Origin: Sphingomonas sp. IC-11
GTDB lineage: Bacteria; Pseudomonadota; Alphaproteobacteria; Sphingomonadales; Sphingomonadaceae
DNA length: 64,000 bases
Reading direction: 5' to 3'
Assembly: GCF_021043365.1 (NCBI RefSeq)
Contig: NZ_JAJNDU010000002.1
Span: 372,001-436,000, forward strand
In this document: piece after piece, positions 20,368 through 28,155 of the stretch
How positions within the stretch are numbered: the stretch's first letter is position 1
Layout: the number at the start of each line of letters is the position of its first letter
The notes under the pieces: generated by a model
The model's input: only the letters and a program-made list of their open reading frames with translations
What the model was told of the DNA's origin: nothing
Database searches by the model: none
Made by a program: the position numbers and the translations under genes

Positions 20368-20763
20368 ATGACCAAGACAGCCCTGATCATTGAAGACGAG
20401 ATCTTCGTTGCGCTGGATCTCGAACGGATCCTTGTTGACGCCGGGTATGAAGTGGCGGGCATTGCCGCCGACAGCGACCAAGCCATCGCCGCGGCGCCAG
20501 GGTGCTCATTCGCCTTCGTGGACATCAATCTTCGTGATGGGGCGACGGGGCCCAAGATCGCGGAGCGGATCGCGCGCGATTATGGCGTGAAGGTCGTCTT
20601 TGTCACCGCCAATCCGTCGCAGATCGGCATTCCGTCCGACGCGCTGGGGTATGTTCGCAAACCGTTCAGCGATCGGGCAATCCTGGCGGCGGCTGCGCTA
20701 GCCAGTGGCGATCAGGATGTGGCCCCGGACGAAGATGTCATCAGGATCGGTGCGCACGGCTGA
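20368..20763 (+). CDS. Single-domain response regulator
   Basis: A 131-residue receiver domain without an output domain. It has the acidic pair in IIEDEIF, phospho-acceptor Asp near residue 50 in AFVDINL, Thr in VFVTANP and Lys in YVRKPF. The FATGUY-like PF-x6 linker typical of stress-response receivers is only partly matched. Such proteins carry phosphate between kinases or block other regulators. Its last 23 nt overlap, tail to tail, the end of the histidine kinase gene on the other strand. Confidence 0.88.
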   Translation: MTKTALIIEDEIFVALDLERILVDAGYEVAGIAADSDQAIAAAPGCSFAFVDINLRDGATGPKIAERIARDYGVKVVFVTANPSQIGIPSDALGYVRKPFSDRAILAAAALASGDQDVAPDEDVIRIGAHG

Positions 20764-22297
20764 ACGAAGCCGTCGGAACCTCCAGCAACAATTCCAGCCC
20801 TTCGACCGGCCAATTGCGGCTGATCGTGCCGCCAAGCTGCCGAACGGCGCTCAACTCGATCAGCTGACTACCAAACCCTTCCGGTTTTGCTTCGGCATCA
20901 ACGCGCGGGCCGCCGCGCTCCTGCCAGCGAATATGCGATTGTGTGCCCCGCGTATCGATATCGATGATGACCTGGCCCTCGGGGTTCGACAGTGCACCAT
21001 ATTTGCTCGCGTTGGTGGCGAGCTCATGGAACAACAGCGCCAATGGAGTGGCGGCTCGGTCGTCGACGTGCACGTCCGCGCCGGTGATCGTCACCCGCTC
21101 CCCGGGCCGTGACTGGTAGGGCGCCAGCAGCTCGTCTAGCAGGCCACGCAGGCTATCCTGATGCACAGAGGGGCGGGATCTCGGGCTGTGCGGGCGAACG
21201 AAATCATGCGCCCGGCCAAGCGCGGCAATGCGTTGCCGAAGATCGGAGGCGAGCGGCGCAAGCGACGGGTGCGCCCGCGCCGCGACCTGGATCAAGCCCC
21301 CGATCACTGCAAAGATGTTCTTGATACGGTGTGACAGTTCCTGGCTGATGATCTCGCGCTCTTCGAGCGCCAGCTTCTGCTCGTGAATGTCTGTGCAGGT
21401 GCCGAACCAGCGCGTGATCTGCCCCGCATCATCACGGATCGGCAAGGCGCGGCCAAGCACCCAGCGGTAAGTGCCGTCGAAATGGCGAAGGCGATATTCG
21501 ATCTGGTATGGCTCGCCAGTCGACAGACTCTGCCGCCAGACCTGCCAGGCCCTTTCCTGATCCTCGGGATGGAACATGTTGTTCCAGCCAGCGCCGTCGG
21601 TGGTGCCGGAGGGAACGCCAGTGAACTCATACCAGCGTGCATTGTAATAATCGTGAAAGCCGTCAGGCAGCGTCGACCAGACCATCTGAGGCATGGTGTC
21701 TGCCAAGGTGCGAAAGCGCATTTCGCTATCCGCCAGCGCCGCCCGTGCCCGCGCCGCCGACTTGCGTTGCTCTCGCTGCTCACGCGCAGCGCGGCGCGTC
21801 TCAAGACGTGCCATTGCCGTTGTCGCGAGGATTTCGAGGCCACGCGTCTGAAAGGGCGTCAGGCCGTCGCGAGGCGCCGCATCCAGAACGCAGATCGCCC
21901 CCAGCGAGATGCCCTCGCGCGTGGTGAGGGGCGCGCCGGCGTAGAAGCGAATGTGCGGCGTGCCGGTGACAAGCGGGTTATCCGCGAAGCGCGCGTCTTG
22001 GGTCGCGTCCGGCACCTCCATTGTGCGCGCGCCCTGCATTGCATGCGCGCAGAAGGACTGGGAACGCGGTGTTCCTTCCAGATCGGTGCCAGTGCGCGAC
22101 AGGAAGACCTGCGCCTCGGTCTCCACCACGCTGACCACCGCCGTTGGCGTGGCGCAAAGTTCCGCGGCGAATGTGACGAGATCGTCGAGCAGCCCCTCGT
22201 CTCTAGCGCCGGCGAGATCGTACAGCGCCATCACTCGTTCACGAGCGCCCTCGTTGAAGAGGGAGTGGTTGGAGAGGGGCGCGGAAGAAGGAGTCAC
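20741..22297 (-). CDS. GAF-PAS sensor histidine kinase of the HWE family
   Basis: A 518-residue soluble kinase. A GAF domain (about residues 20-165) is followed by a coiled linker, a PAS/PAC domain (185-315) and an HWE kinase core with phospho-acceptor His in SQELSHRIKNIFAVI. LFHELATNASKYGAL and IRWQERGGP give the His and W-x-E that name the family. It starts with GTG. HWE kinases commonly feed the PhyR general stress pathway or light/redox responses in alphaproteobacteria. The convergent single-domain receiver is a plausible partner, which is inference from position. Confidence 0.9.
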   Translation of the reverse strand: MTPSSAPLSNHSLFNEGARERVMALYDLAGARDEGLLDDLVTFAAELCATPTAVVSVVETEAQVFLSRTGTDLEGTPRSQSFCAHAMQGARTMEVPDATQDARFADNPLVTGTPHIRFYAGAPLTTREGISLGAICVLDAAPRDGLTPFQTRGLEILATTAMARLETRRAAREQREQRKSAARARAALADSEMRFRTLADTMPQMVWSTLPDGFHDYYNARWYEFTGVPSGTTDGAGWNNMFHPEDQERAWQVWRQSLSTGEPYQIEYRLRHFDGTYRWVLGRALPIRDDAGQITRWFGTCTDIHEQKLALEEREIISQELSHRIKNIFAVIGGLIQVAARAHPSLAPLASDLRQRIAALGRAHDFVRPHSPRSRPSVHQDSLRGLLDELLAPYQSRPGERVTITGADVHVDDRAATPLALLFHELATNASKYGALSNPEGQVIIDIDTRGTQSHIRWQERGGPRVDAEAKPEGFGSQLIELSAVRQLGGTISRNWPVEGLELLLEVPTASFSRAHRS

Positions 22298-22318
22298 GTT
22301 TCCCGTCGGGTTGATCCA

Positions 22319-22339
22319 TCACCGGCCGGACGACCGGTG
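22319..22339. repeat. Inverted repeat upstream of the HWE kinase
   Basis: tcaccgg (22319-22325) and ccggtga (22333-22339) form a perfect 7-bp inverted repeat with a 7-nt spacer, 22 bp upstream of the kinase GTG start. It could be an operator or a leader hairpin. Confidence 0.35.
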
Positions 22340-22360
22340 AGGGTAAATTGAGTCGCGTCC

Positions 22361-22390
22361 GGGGGCGCGGGGCGATGGACGGGCGCCCCC
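22361..22390. terminator. GC hairpin downstream of ssb, possible terminator
   Basis: gggggcgc (22361-22368) pairs with gcgccccc (22383-22390) across 14 nt. It lies about 115 bp beyond the ssb stop and before the HWE kinase gene. No T-run follows on either strand, so function is uncertain. The rest of the 208-bp gap shows no gene. Confidence 0.3.
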
Positions 22391-22505
22391 TTCGTCAAGG
22401 AAGGTGCGGCGTCCTCGTCCAGCAGTCCGGCCCTTGCCCTATCGTGCGGCGCGATTGTTCCCCAAGAGGAACCCGGCATCAACCGCCGACCCGGTGATTT
22501 CGATC

Positions 22506-23054
22506 CTAGAACGGGACGTCGTCGTCAAGATCGTCCGCGAAGCCACCGCGCGACTGGCCGAAGCCGCCGCCCTTGTTGACGCCGCCGCCGCGGCTGCCGC
22601 CACCACCGCCGCCAAAGCCGCCACCGAAATCATCACCGCCGCCGAAATCGTCGCGCCCACCGAAGTCGCGACCGCCGCCGCCACCACCACCAGCACCGCC
22701 GCCGGGCCCATCAAGCATGGTCAGGACGCTGTTGAAGCCTTGCAGGACAACCTCGGTCGAATACCGGTCCTGGCCGTTCTGATCCTGCCATTTGCGGGTC
22801 TGCAGCTGCCCTTCGATGTAGACCTTGGAGCCCTTGCGCAGGAAGCGCTCAGCGACGTTTGCCAGGCCTTCGTTGAAGATGGCGACCGAATGCCATTCGG
22901 TCTTTTCCTTGCGCTCGCCGGAGTTGCGATCCTTCCACGTTTCGCTGGTCGCGATGCGCAGGTTCACGACCTTGCCGCCGTTCTGGAACGAGCGTGATTC
23001 GGGATCGCGCCCGAGATTGCCGACGAGAATAACCTTGTTAACGCTGCCTGCCAT
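22506..23054 (-). CDS. ssb: Single-stranded DNA-binding protein
   Basis: A 182-residue SSB. The OB fold (residues 1-110) begins with [16 protein letters not shown] and includes [34 protein letters not shown] Gly/Asp-rich disordered linker follows, ending in the acidic partner-binding tip DDLDDDVPF. It is essential in replication and repair. It starts only 9 nt after the feoB stop, an unusual position that suggests co-transcription with the iron transport genes unless a promoter lies inside feoB. Confidence 0.96.
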   Translation of the reverse strand: MAGSVNKVILVGNLGRDPESRSFQNGGKVVNLRIATSETWKDRNSGERKEKTEWHSVAIFNEGLANVAERFLRKGSKVYIEGQLQTRKWQDQNGQDRYSTEVVLQGFNSVLTMLDGPGGGAGGGGGGGRDFGGRDDFGGGDDFGGGFGGGGGGSRGGGVNKGGGFGQSRGGFADDLDDDVPF

Positions 23055-23063
23055 TGGGGCCCC

Positions 23064-24920
23064 TCAGAGGCCCGCGGCAACCGCGAGCCAGTATGTGATT
23101 CCGGCCATGATGTAAGCGGCGCCGAACAGATAGCCAACCATGAAGAGCGGCCACTTCCACCCGTTGGTCTCGCGTCTGGCGACGGCGATCGTGGAAATGC
23201 ATTGCGGCGCGAAAACGAACCACATCAGGAAGGCGAGCGCCGTGGGCAGTGACCAGCGGTGCTGCAGGTTTTCGATAATCGTCCGCTCGCCCGCGGCATC
23301 CTCCGCATCGTCCACCGCATAGACCGTACCGATCGCCGAAACCGCCACTTCGCGCGCGGCCATCGCGGGGAGCAGTGCAAGCGCGATGTCGTGGTTGAAG
23401 CCGATCGGCCGAACGACAACCTCGATCCCGCTGGCGATGCGACCGGCGATGGAATGATCGACCTGGCTTTGTCCCTCCGGCGCGCGCGGGAAGCTGAGCA
23501 ACGCCCAAAGCACGATGGTGGTGAGCGCGATAATGGTGCCCGCCCGCTTCACGAACAGCCAGGCACGGCTCCACAGGCCGATCGCGATGTCGCTGAGGCG
23601 CGGCATCTGGTAGCGCGGCATTTCCATCATGAAGCCCGATGAATCGCCCTTCGTGACCGTGCGACGCAGCACCAGCGCGGCGATGAAGGCGCCGGCGATC
23701 CCCGCCAGATAAAGGCCGAGCAGCACCAGCCCCTGCAAGCCGACGCCGGGAAGCACGTTGCGGTCCGGGATGAACGCGCCGATGATGATGGTGTATACCG
23801 GCAGGCGCGCCGAGCATGTCATCAGTGGCGCGATCAGGATCGTGGTCAGCCGGTCCTTTTCATCGCTGATCGTGCGGGTGGCCATGATCCCCGGAACGGC
23901 GCAGGCAAAGCTGGACAATAGCGGGATGAAGGCCCGCCCCGACAGGCCGACGCCCGCCATCATGCGATCCATCAGAAAGGCCGCGCGCACCATATATCCC
24001 GATGCCTCGAGCACCAGGATAAAGGTGAACAGGATGAGGATCTGAGGCAGGAAGACCAGCACGGCGCCAACGCCGGCGATCAATCCGTCCGTTATCATGG
24101 AGCGCAGCAGGCCGTCCGGCATGATGCCGCGGATGGCTTCGTCCAGCGCCACAAAGCCGCCCTCGATCCAGCCGATCGGCGCTTCGGACCAGCTGAACAC
24201 GGCCTGGAACATGACGAACATAAGCGCCACCAGCACGATCGGCCCGACTACAGGGTGCAAGGCGATCGTGTCGAGCGCGTTGTTCCAGCGCCGGGTTGGC
24301 GTTTCGGAAACAATCGCTGCACGGGCGATTTCCCGCGCCCGGCGCTGAAGCTGACTCATCGGCTCCGCGTCGCCCGCAGCAGGAATCTCCGCCTGTTGCC
24401 CGCTTCCCTCAACCGCGGTGGTAAGGGCAGCGCGCAGCACGTCGAGCCCGCGCTTGCGCACCGCGACGGTTGGCACCACCGGCACGCCGAGCTTTTGAGA
24501 AAGGGCCTCCGCAGACAGGGTTAGGCCGTCCCGCTCGGCTAGGTCGACCATGTTGAGCGCGACCACCACCGGCAGGCCAAGCGCGATCAATTGGAGAGCG
24601 AAACGAAGGTGAAGATCGAGATTGGCGGCATCCACGACGACCACCAGCGCGTCTGGCCGGCGCTCGCCCACCTGACGGCCGAACAGAACGTCGCGCGTGA
24701 CTTGCTCGTCAGGAGAAGAGGGATCCAGGCTGTAGGTGCCGGGGAGGTCGACGAGTTCAACCGGGCGACCATCGTCTAGCGCCAAGCGGCCCGAATGGCG
24801 TTCCACCGTGACGCCGGGGTAGTTGCCCACTTTCTGGCGGGCGCCGGTCAAGGCGTTGAACAAAGCGGATTTGCCGGCATTCGGATTGCCGACGAGCGCG
24901 ACCAGCGGGAGGATGCTCAT
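23064..24920 (-). CDS. feoB: Ferrous iron transport protein B
   Basis: A 618-residue protein. The N-terminal GTPase has G1 GNPNAGKS, G3 DLPGTYSL and G4 NMVD. The membrane domain has two Gate motifs, including LSSFACAVPGIMATRTI with its conserved Cys, and a second near APQCISTIAVARRET. It imports Fe2+ across the inner membrane. The length is at the short end for FeoB because the C-terminal extension is missing, as in other alphaproteobacteria. It lies 1 nt after feoA. Confidence 0.94.
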   Translation of the reverse strand: MSILPLVALVGNPNAGKSALFNALTGARQKVGNYPGVTVERHSGRLALDDGRPVELVDLPGTYSLDPSSPDEQVTRDVLFGRQVGERRPDALVVVVDAANLDLHLRFALQLIALGLPVVVALNMVDLAERDGLTLSAEALSQKLGVPVVPTVAVRKRGLDVLRAALTTAVEGSGQQAEIPAAGDAEPMSQLQRRAREIARAAIVSETPTRRWNNALDTIALHPVVGPIVLVALMFVMFQAVFSWSEAPIGWIEGGFVALDEAIRGIMPDGLLRSMITDGLIAGVGAVLVFLPQILILFTFILVLEASGYMVRAAFLMDRMMAGVGLSGRAFIPLLSSFACAVPGIMATRTISDEKDRLTTILIAPLMTCSARLPVYTIIIGAFIPDRNVLPGVGLQGLVLLGLYLAGIAGAFIAALVLRRTVTKGDSSGFMMEMPRYQMPRLSDIAIGLWSRAWLFVKRAGTIIALTTIVLWALLSFPRAPEGQSQVDHSIAGRIASGIEVVVRPIGFNHDIALALLPAMAAREVAVSAIGTVYAVDDAEDAAGERTIIENLQHRWSLPTALAFLMWFVFAPQCISTIAVARRETNGWKWPLFMVGYLFGAAYIMAGITYWLAVAAGL

Positions 24921-24921
24921 G

Positions 24922-25176
24922 TCAGTCGGTCGTCACCGTGATCGCCGCCGCAACATTGCGGCGCAGCGCCACCGTCATGCGCCCGATCCGGCAGGCGACC
25001 GGCCCGCGGAACAGAGTGGCGCGGTGCAGAAGCTCCACCGACACCCCTTCCTCAAAGCCGAACTCGCGCAGGCGGCGAGCCTCTGGCGTGGCGAGCCGAT
25101 CCCACGCGATGGCGGAAACCGTCGCCCGGCGACGCAGCGGGAGCGATTCGAGCGGGAGGGGAGCAGGAGCAAGCAC
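24922..25176 (-). CDS. feoA: Ferrous iron transport protein A
   Basis: An 84-residue SH3-like FeoA protein with LREFGFEEGVSVELLHRATLFRGPVACRIGRMTVALRR, the usual Leu-Gly-hydrophobic pattern of the family. A GTG at 25176 is used as the start. It supports FeoB activity. A Fur-like imperfect palindrome lies just upstream, consistent with iron control of feoA-feoB. Confidence 0.87.
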   Translation of the reverse strand: MLAPAPLPLESLPLRRRATVSAIAWDRLATPEARRLREFGFEEGVSVELLHRATLFRGPVACRIGRMTVALRRNVAAAITVTTD

Positions 25177-25194
25177 GCAAGCACCTTAACGGCA

Positions 25195-25211
25195 TTGCGA
25201 ATGGTTATCAA
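25195..25211 (-). promoter_or_regulatory. Fur-like imperfect palindrome upstream of feoA
   Basis: TTGCGAA (25195-25201) and TTATCAA (25205-25211) are arms of an imperfect palindrome (5 of 7 positions match) spaced by 3 bp, in an AT-rich pocket 19-35 bp before the feoA start. Size, composition and the downstream iron genes suggest a Fur-type site. The match to any consensus is only moderate. Confidence 0.45.
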
Positions 25212-25218
25212 TTCACAC

Positions 25219-25238
25219 GCGCTCAAATGCGTGAGCGC
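25219..25238. terminator. Inverted repeat between coq9 and feoA
   Basis: gcgctca (25219-25225) and tgagcgc (25232-25238) pair perfectly across a 6-nt loop, 12 bp beyond the coq9 stop. It may end the coq9 transcript, although there is no T-run, or it may be a second operator for feoA. Confidence 0.35.
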
Positions 25239-25249
25239 GAGCAGCGCGA

Positions 25250-25909
25250 TCAAACCACCGGATAGCGCAGGCGGCCCACGAAGCGGGTAAGGCTTGGCCG
25301 GTGCTGGGCGCGCCGCGTGATCCCCGCCTTTGCCTTTTCGAACCGCATGATCCCGTCGATGCGCCGTGCCAGGAAGGCCCGGGTATCGGCGTGGCCCTCG
25401 CTCTCGTCATCAAGGAAGACGGTGACCGTGGCACCGTAGACGGCGAACAGCATCGCCCGTTTCGTATAATGATTATAGTCGGTCGCCGTGTCCCCGGCGG
25501 CGCGCCACATGGCATCGACGCTGCGCCAGCCGAGCCGCGCGGCCGTGCCGACGTTCTGAGGCATGGCAAGGATCGCGAGCGCCCGACGGAGTGCCTCACG
25601 GTGCGGGGCCGTGGCCATCAGCCGTGCCTCAACAAGTGCGGTGATCCGCTGCCGGATCTTCATCGCGGCGAGTTGCTGTGGCGGGAGCAACTCCGTCATG
25701 GCCGCATCGATACTGGCGAACCAGGCATCGATCATATCAACCGGCCCACCCTGAAAAGCGAGGGCTGCCACATCACGATCAACACCGTTCATGTCCGCTG
25801 CCATGTCTCGCGCAGCCGGTGCCCAGCCGTCAAACGCAGCATTTTCCGCGATGGCGGGCGCAAGGAGGACGCGAATCTCGTCGAGCGTGAAGTCTGCGGT
25901 ATCGGTCAT
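25250..25909 (-). CDS. COQ9 family ubiquinone biosynthesis protein
   Basis: A 219-residue helical protein matching COQ9: FTLDEIRVLLAPAIAENAAFDGW at the N-terminus (a TetR-like region), then KIRQRITALVEARL, MWRAAGDTATDYNHYTKRAML and a C-terminal IDGIMRFEKAK helix. COQ9 binds lipid and presents quinone intermediates to COQ7-type hydroxylases. The ATG at 25909 is preferred; a second ATG three codons upstream at 25918 is possible. It supports the ubiquinone pool used by the cyo oxidase. Confidence 0.88.
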   Translation of the reverse strand: MTDTADFTLDEIRVLLAPAIAENAAFDGWAPAARDMAADMNGVDRDVAALAFQGGPVDMIDAWFASIDAAMTELLPPQQLAAMKIRQRITALVEARLMATAPHREALRRALAILAMPQNVGTAARLGWRSVDAMWRAAGDTATDYNHYTKRAMLFAVYGATVTVFLDDESEGHADTRAFLARRIDGIMRFEKAKAGITRRAQHRPSLTRFVGRLRYPVV

Positions 25910-26000
25910 GAACAGCATATAGGCGCGTCAGTGGCGCAATTGCCACCTTGTGCCTTCTCCCCTGTTGCTGGAACCCGGGCGGAGAGCCGCGAGTGCCGCT

Positions 26001-26915
26001 TCAGTCCGAGATAGCCGCGCGGCGTTCTGGCGCGATGCGCACCAGCACCAGCGCGATGGCGACGAGCAGGGCTCCGACGAAATCGGCCGTGCCGAGCGCT
26101 TCGCCATAAGCAAGCCAGCCAACCGTTGCCGCCACCACCGGCTGCGTCAGCAGCGCGAGGCCGATCACAAGAGGGCTGAACCGGCCCAGGGCATAGATCA
26201 TCAAGCCTTGGCCGATCACCTGGCTGCACAAGGCGAGGCCGATCAGCGGCCCCCAATGCTGCGGCCAGATGCGCTCTCCAAGCAGCACCGCGGCGAAGAG
26301 GAGTGGCAGGACCGTTGCCGCTGACGACAGGCCAAGGGCGGGCAGGGGCGCCATGCTGGCCCGTGCCCGCGCCATCAGGATGAAGTATCCAGCGTAGAGG
26401 ATCCCCGCGACCAGGCAGAGCAGGTCGCCGACGAAGTTCTGCGGATCAAGCTGATAGGAGCGCCCCATCAGCAATGCCGCACCAACCGCAGCCAGCCCAA
26501 GCGCCAGCCCCTGCATCCGTGTCGGCCAGGCGCGCGCCACGAGAAAGCCGTAGAGCGGAAACACGAAGGTGGCAGCATTGCCAAACAAAGTGGCGTTGGC
26601 GAGCTTCGTCTGATGAATCCCGACGTGCCAGCTGGCGAGATCGCCAGCGAACAGGAGCCCGGAGCCGGCAAGCACCCAGCCAAGCCCGCGGGCGCTTGCG
26701 ATCGGCCGACCGCCCGTAAGAGAGGCGAGTCCCAGCAGGAGTGGAGTCGCAAGGCCGATCCGCCAGAACCCCGCCGCTACTGGGCCCACATCCGTCAGGC
26801 GGACAAACCAGGGCCCGAAGGCAAGCGCGACGTTGCCGCCGATCAGGGCGGCAAAGGCCAGCGCTCCGCCGCTTGGGCGTGATGTAGCTTTTCTTGGGGC
26901 GGGTCCCTCGTGCAT
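26001..26915 (-). CDS. EamA/DMT-superfamily transporter
   Basis: A 304-residue protein with ten predicted membrane helices in two EamA repeats (about residues 15-145 and 160-295). The segments FVRLTDVGPVAAGFWRIGLATP and RFSPLVIGLALLTQPVVAATVGWLAYGE are typical of the drug/metabolite exporter family. The start at 26915 (MHEGPAP) was chosen over a longer frame overlapping the neighbour's promoter. The substrate is unknown. It is divergent from the old yellow enzyme gene. Confidence 0.85.
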   Translation of the reverse strand: MHEGPAPRKATSRPSGGALAFAALIGGNVALAFGPWFVRLTDVGPVAAGFWRIGLATPLLLGLASLTGGRPIASARGLGWVLAGSGLLFAGDLASWHVGIHQTKLANATLFGNAATFVFPLYGFLVARAWPTRMQGLALGLAAVGAALLMGRSYQLDPQNFVGDLLCLVAGILYAGYFILMARARASMAPLPALGLSSAATVLPLLFAAVLLGERIWPQHWGPLIGLALCSQVIGQGLMIYALGRFSPLVIGLALLTQPVVAATVGWLAYGEALGTADFVGALLVAIALVLVRIAPERRAAISD

Positions 26916-26980
26916 GCTGCCCCGTAACCACCTAAGTCGGGCAAGTCCCGTAGCAAAGTGAAACGGAAGGGGAGTTTGAA

Positions 26981-28060
26981 ATGCCAAGCCTATTCGATCC
27001 CATCGAACTGGGCGCCATTCGGGCCGCAAACCGCGTGCTGATGGCGCCGCTGACCCGTACCCGGGCCGACGACAATCACGTGCCGACCGAAATGATGGTC
27101 GAATATTACCGCCAGCGCGCCGGCGCCGGCCTGATCATCTCCGAGGCGACCGGCATCAGCCGCCAGGGGTTGGGCTGGCCCAACGCGCCGGGCATCTGGA
27201 ACGAAGCGCAGACCGAAGCCTGGAAGCCAGTCACCGAGGCGGTACACCAAGCCGGTGGCAAGATCATTGCGCAGTTGTGGCACCAGGGCCGGCTGGCGCG
27301 GCCGGATGTGAACAAGCTGCAGCCGCTGTCGGCTTCCGCCACCCGCGCGCCCTATCCGAACCCGGCCAAGAATCCCTATGGTGAGGCGCGCGCCGCGACG
27401 TTGGATGAGATCAAGGAAGCTATCGAACAATATGCCCAGGCTGCTCGCAACGCACTGGCCGCCGGTTTCGATGGGGTGCAACTGCATGGCGCCAATGGGT
27501 ATCTGATCGACCAGTTCCTGCGCGACAACACGAACCTTCGCGACGATGATTACGGCGGCTCGCCGGACAATCGCATCCGCTTCATGAAGGAAGCGGTGGA
27601 AGCGGTGATTGCGGTAGCCGGCGCCGAGCGTACCTCCATCCGCCTGTCGCCCAATGGCGAGACCCAGGGCGCCGACGACAGCAATCCCGAAGCCGTGTTC
27701 ATTCCGGCCGCCAAGGTGCTGGACGAGCTTGGCATTTCCTTCCTTGAGCTGCGTGAGCAGGCGCCCGACGGCACGTTCGGGGCGACCACGGTGCCCAAGC
27801 TGAGCCCGCAGATCCGCAAGGTGTTCACGCGCCCGCTGGTGCTGAACCAGGATTACACGCTGGAGAAGGCCCAGGCCGATCTGGACTCCGGGCTCGCCGA
27901 CGCCATCGCCTTCGGTCGCCCGTTCATCGGCAATCCGGACCTGGTCGAACGCCTGCGTGCCGGCGCCCCGCTGGCGCAGGACAATCCCAAGACTTGGTAT
28001 TCCAAGGGACCGGAAGGCTACATCGACTATCCGTCCTACGAGGAGCAGGCCGCGGCCTGA
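26981..28060 (+). CDS. Old yellow enzyme family alkene reductase (NemA-like)
   Basis: A 359-residue FMN-dependent TIM-barrel enzyme. It shows N-terminal LFDPIELGAIRAANRVLMAPLTR, active-site HGANGYLIDQFLRDNTN (His and Asn that bind substrate), DDYGGSPDNRIRF and the C-terminal phosphate-binding AIAFGRPFIGNPDL. It reduces activated C=C bonds of enals, enones or nitro compounds with NADPH. It starts 65 bp from the divergent EamA transporter gene, so the two may share regulation by electrophile stress, but no regulator is adjacent. Confidence 0.92.
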   Translation: MPSLFDPIELGAIRAANRVLMAPLTRTRADDNHVPTEMMVEYYRQRAGAGLIISEATGISRQGLGWPNAPGIWNEAQTEAWKPVTEAVHQAGGKIIAQLWHQGRLARPDVNKLQPLSASATRAPYPNPAKNPYGEARAATLDEIKEAIEQYAQAARNALAAGFDGVQLHGANGYLIDQFLRDNTNLRDDDYGGSPDNRIRFMKEAVEAVIAVAGAERTSIRLSPNGETQGADDSNPEAVFIPAAKVLDELGISFLELREQAPDGTFGATTVPKLSPQIRKVFTRPLVLNQDYTLEKAQADLDSGLADAIAFGRPFIGNPDLVERLRAGAPLAQDNPKTWYSKGPEGYIDYPSYEEQAAA

Positions 28061-28072
28061 GCCTAGTGGGTG

Positions 28073-28104
28073 GCTGCCCCGTCATAGCGGCGGGGCAGCA
28101 TTTG
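28073..28104 (+). terminator. Terminator-like hairpin after the old yellow enzyme gene
   Basis: gctgccccg (28073-28081) pairs perfectly with cggggcagc (28091-28099) across 9 nt and is followed by attt. It sits 12 bp after the stop codon, before a convergent gene. The short T-run makes it a weak but plausible intrinsic terminator. Confidence 0.55.
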
Positions 28105-28155
28105 GTGCCCGCTATCTCGCTGTGCGAACGGCGATGAATGGCGTCCCGCGCGGCC

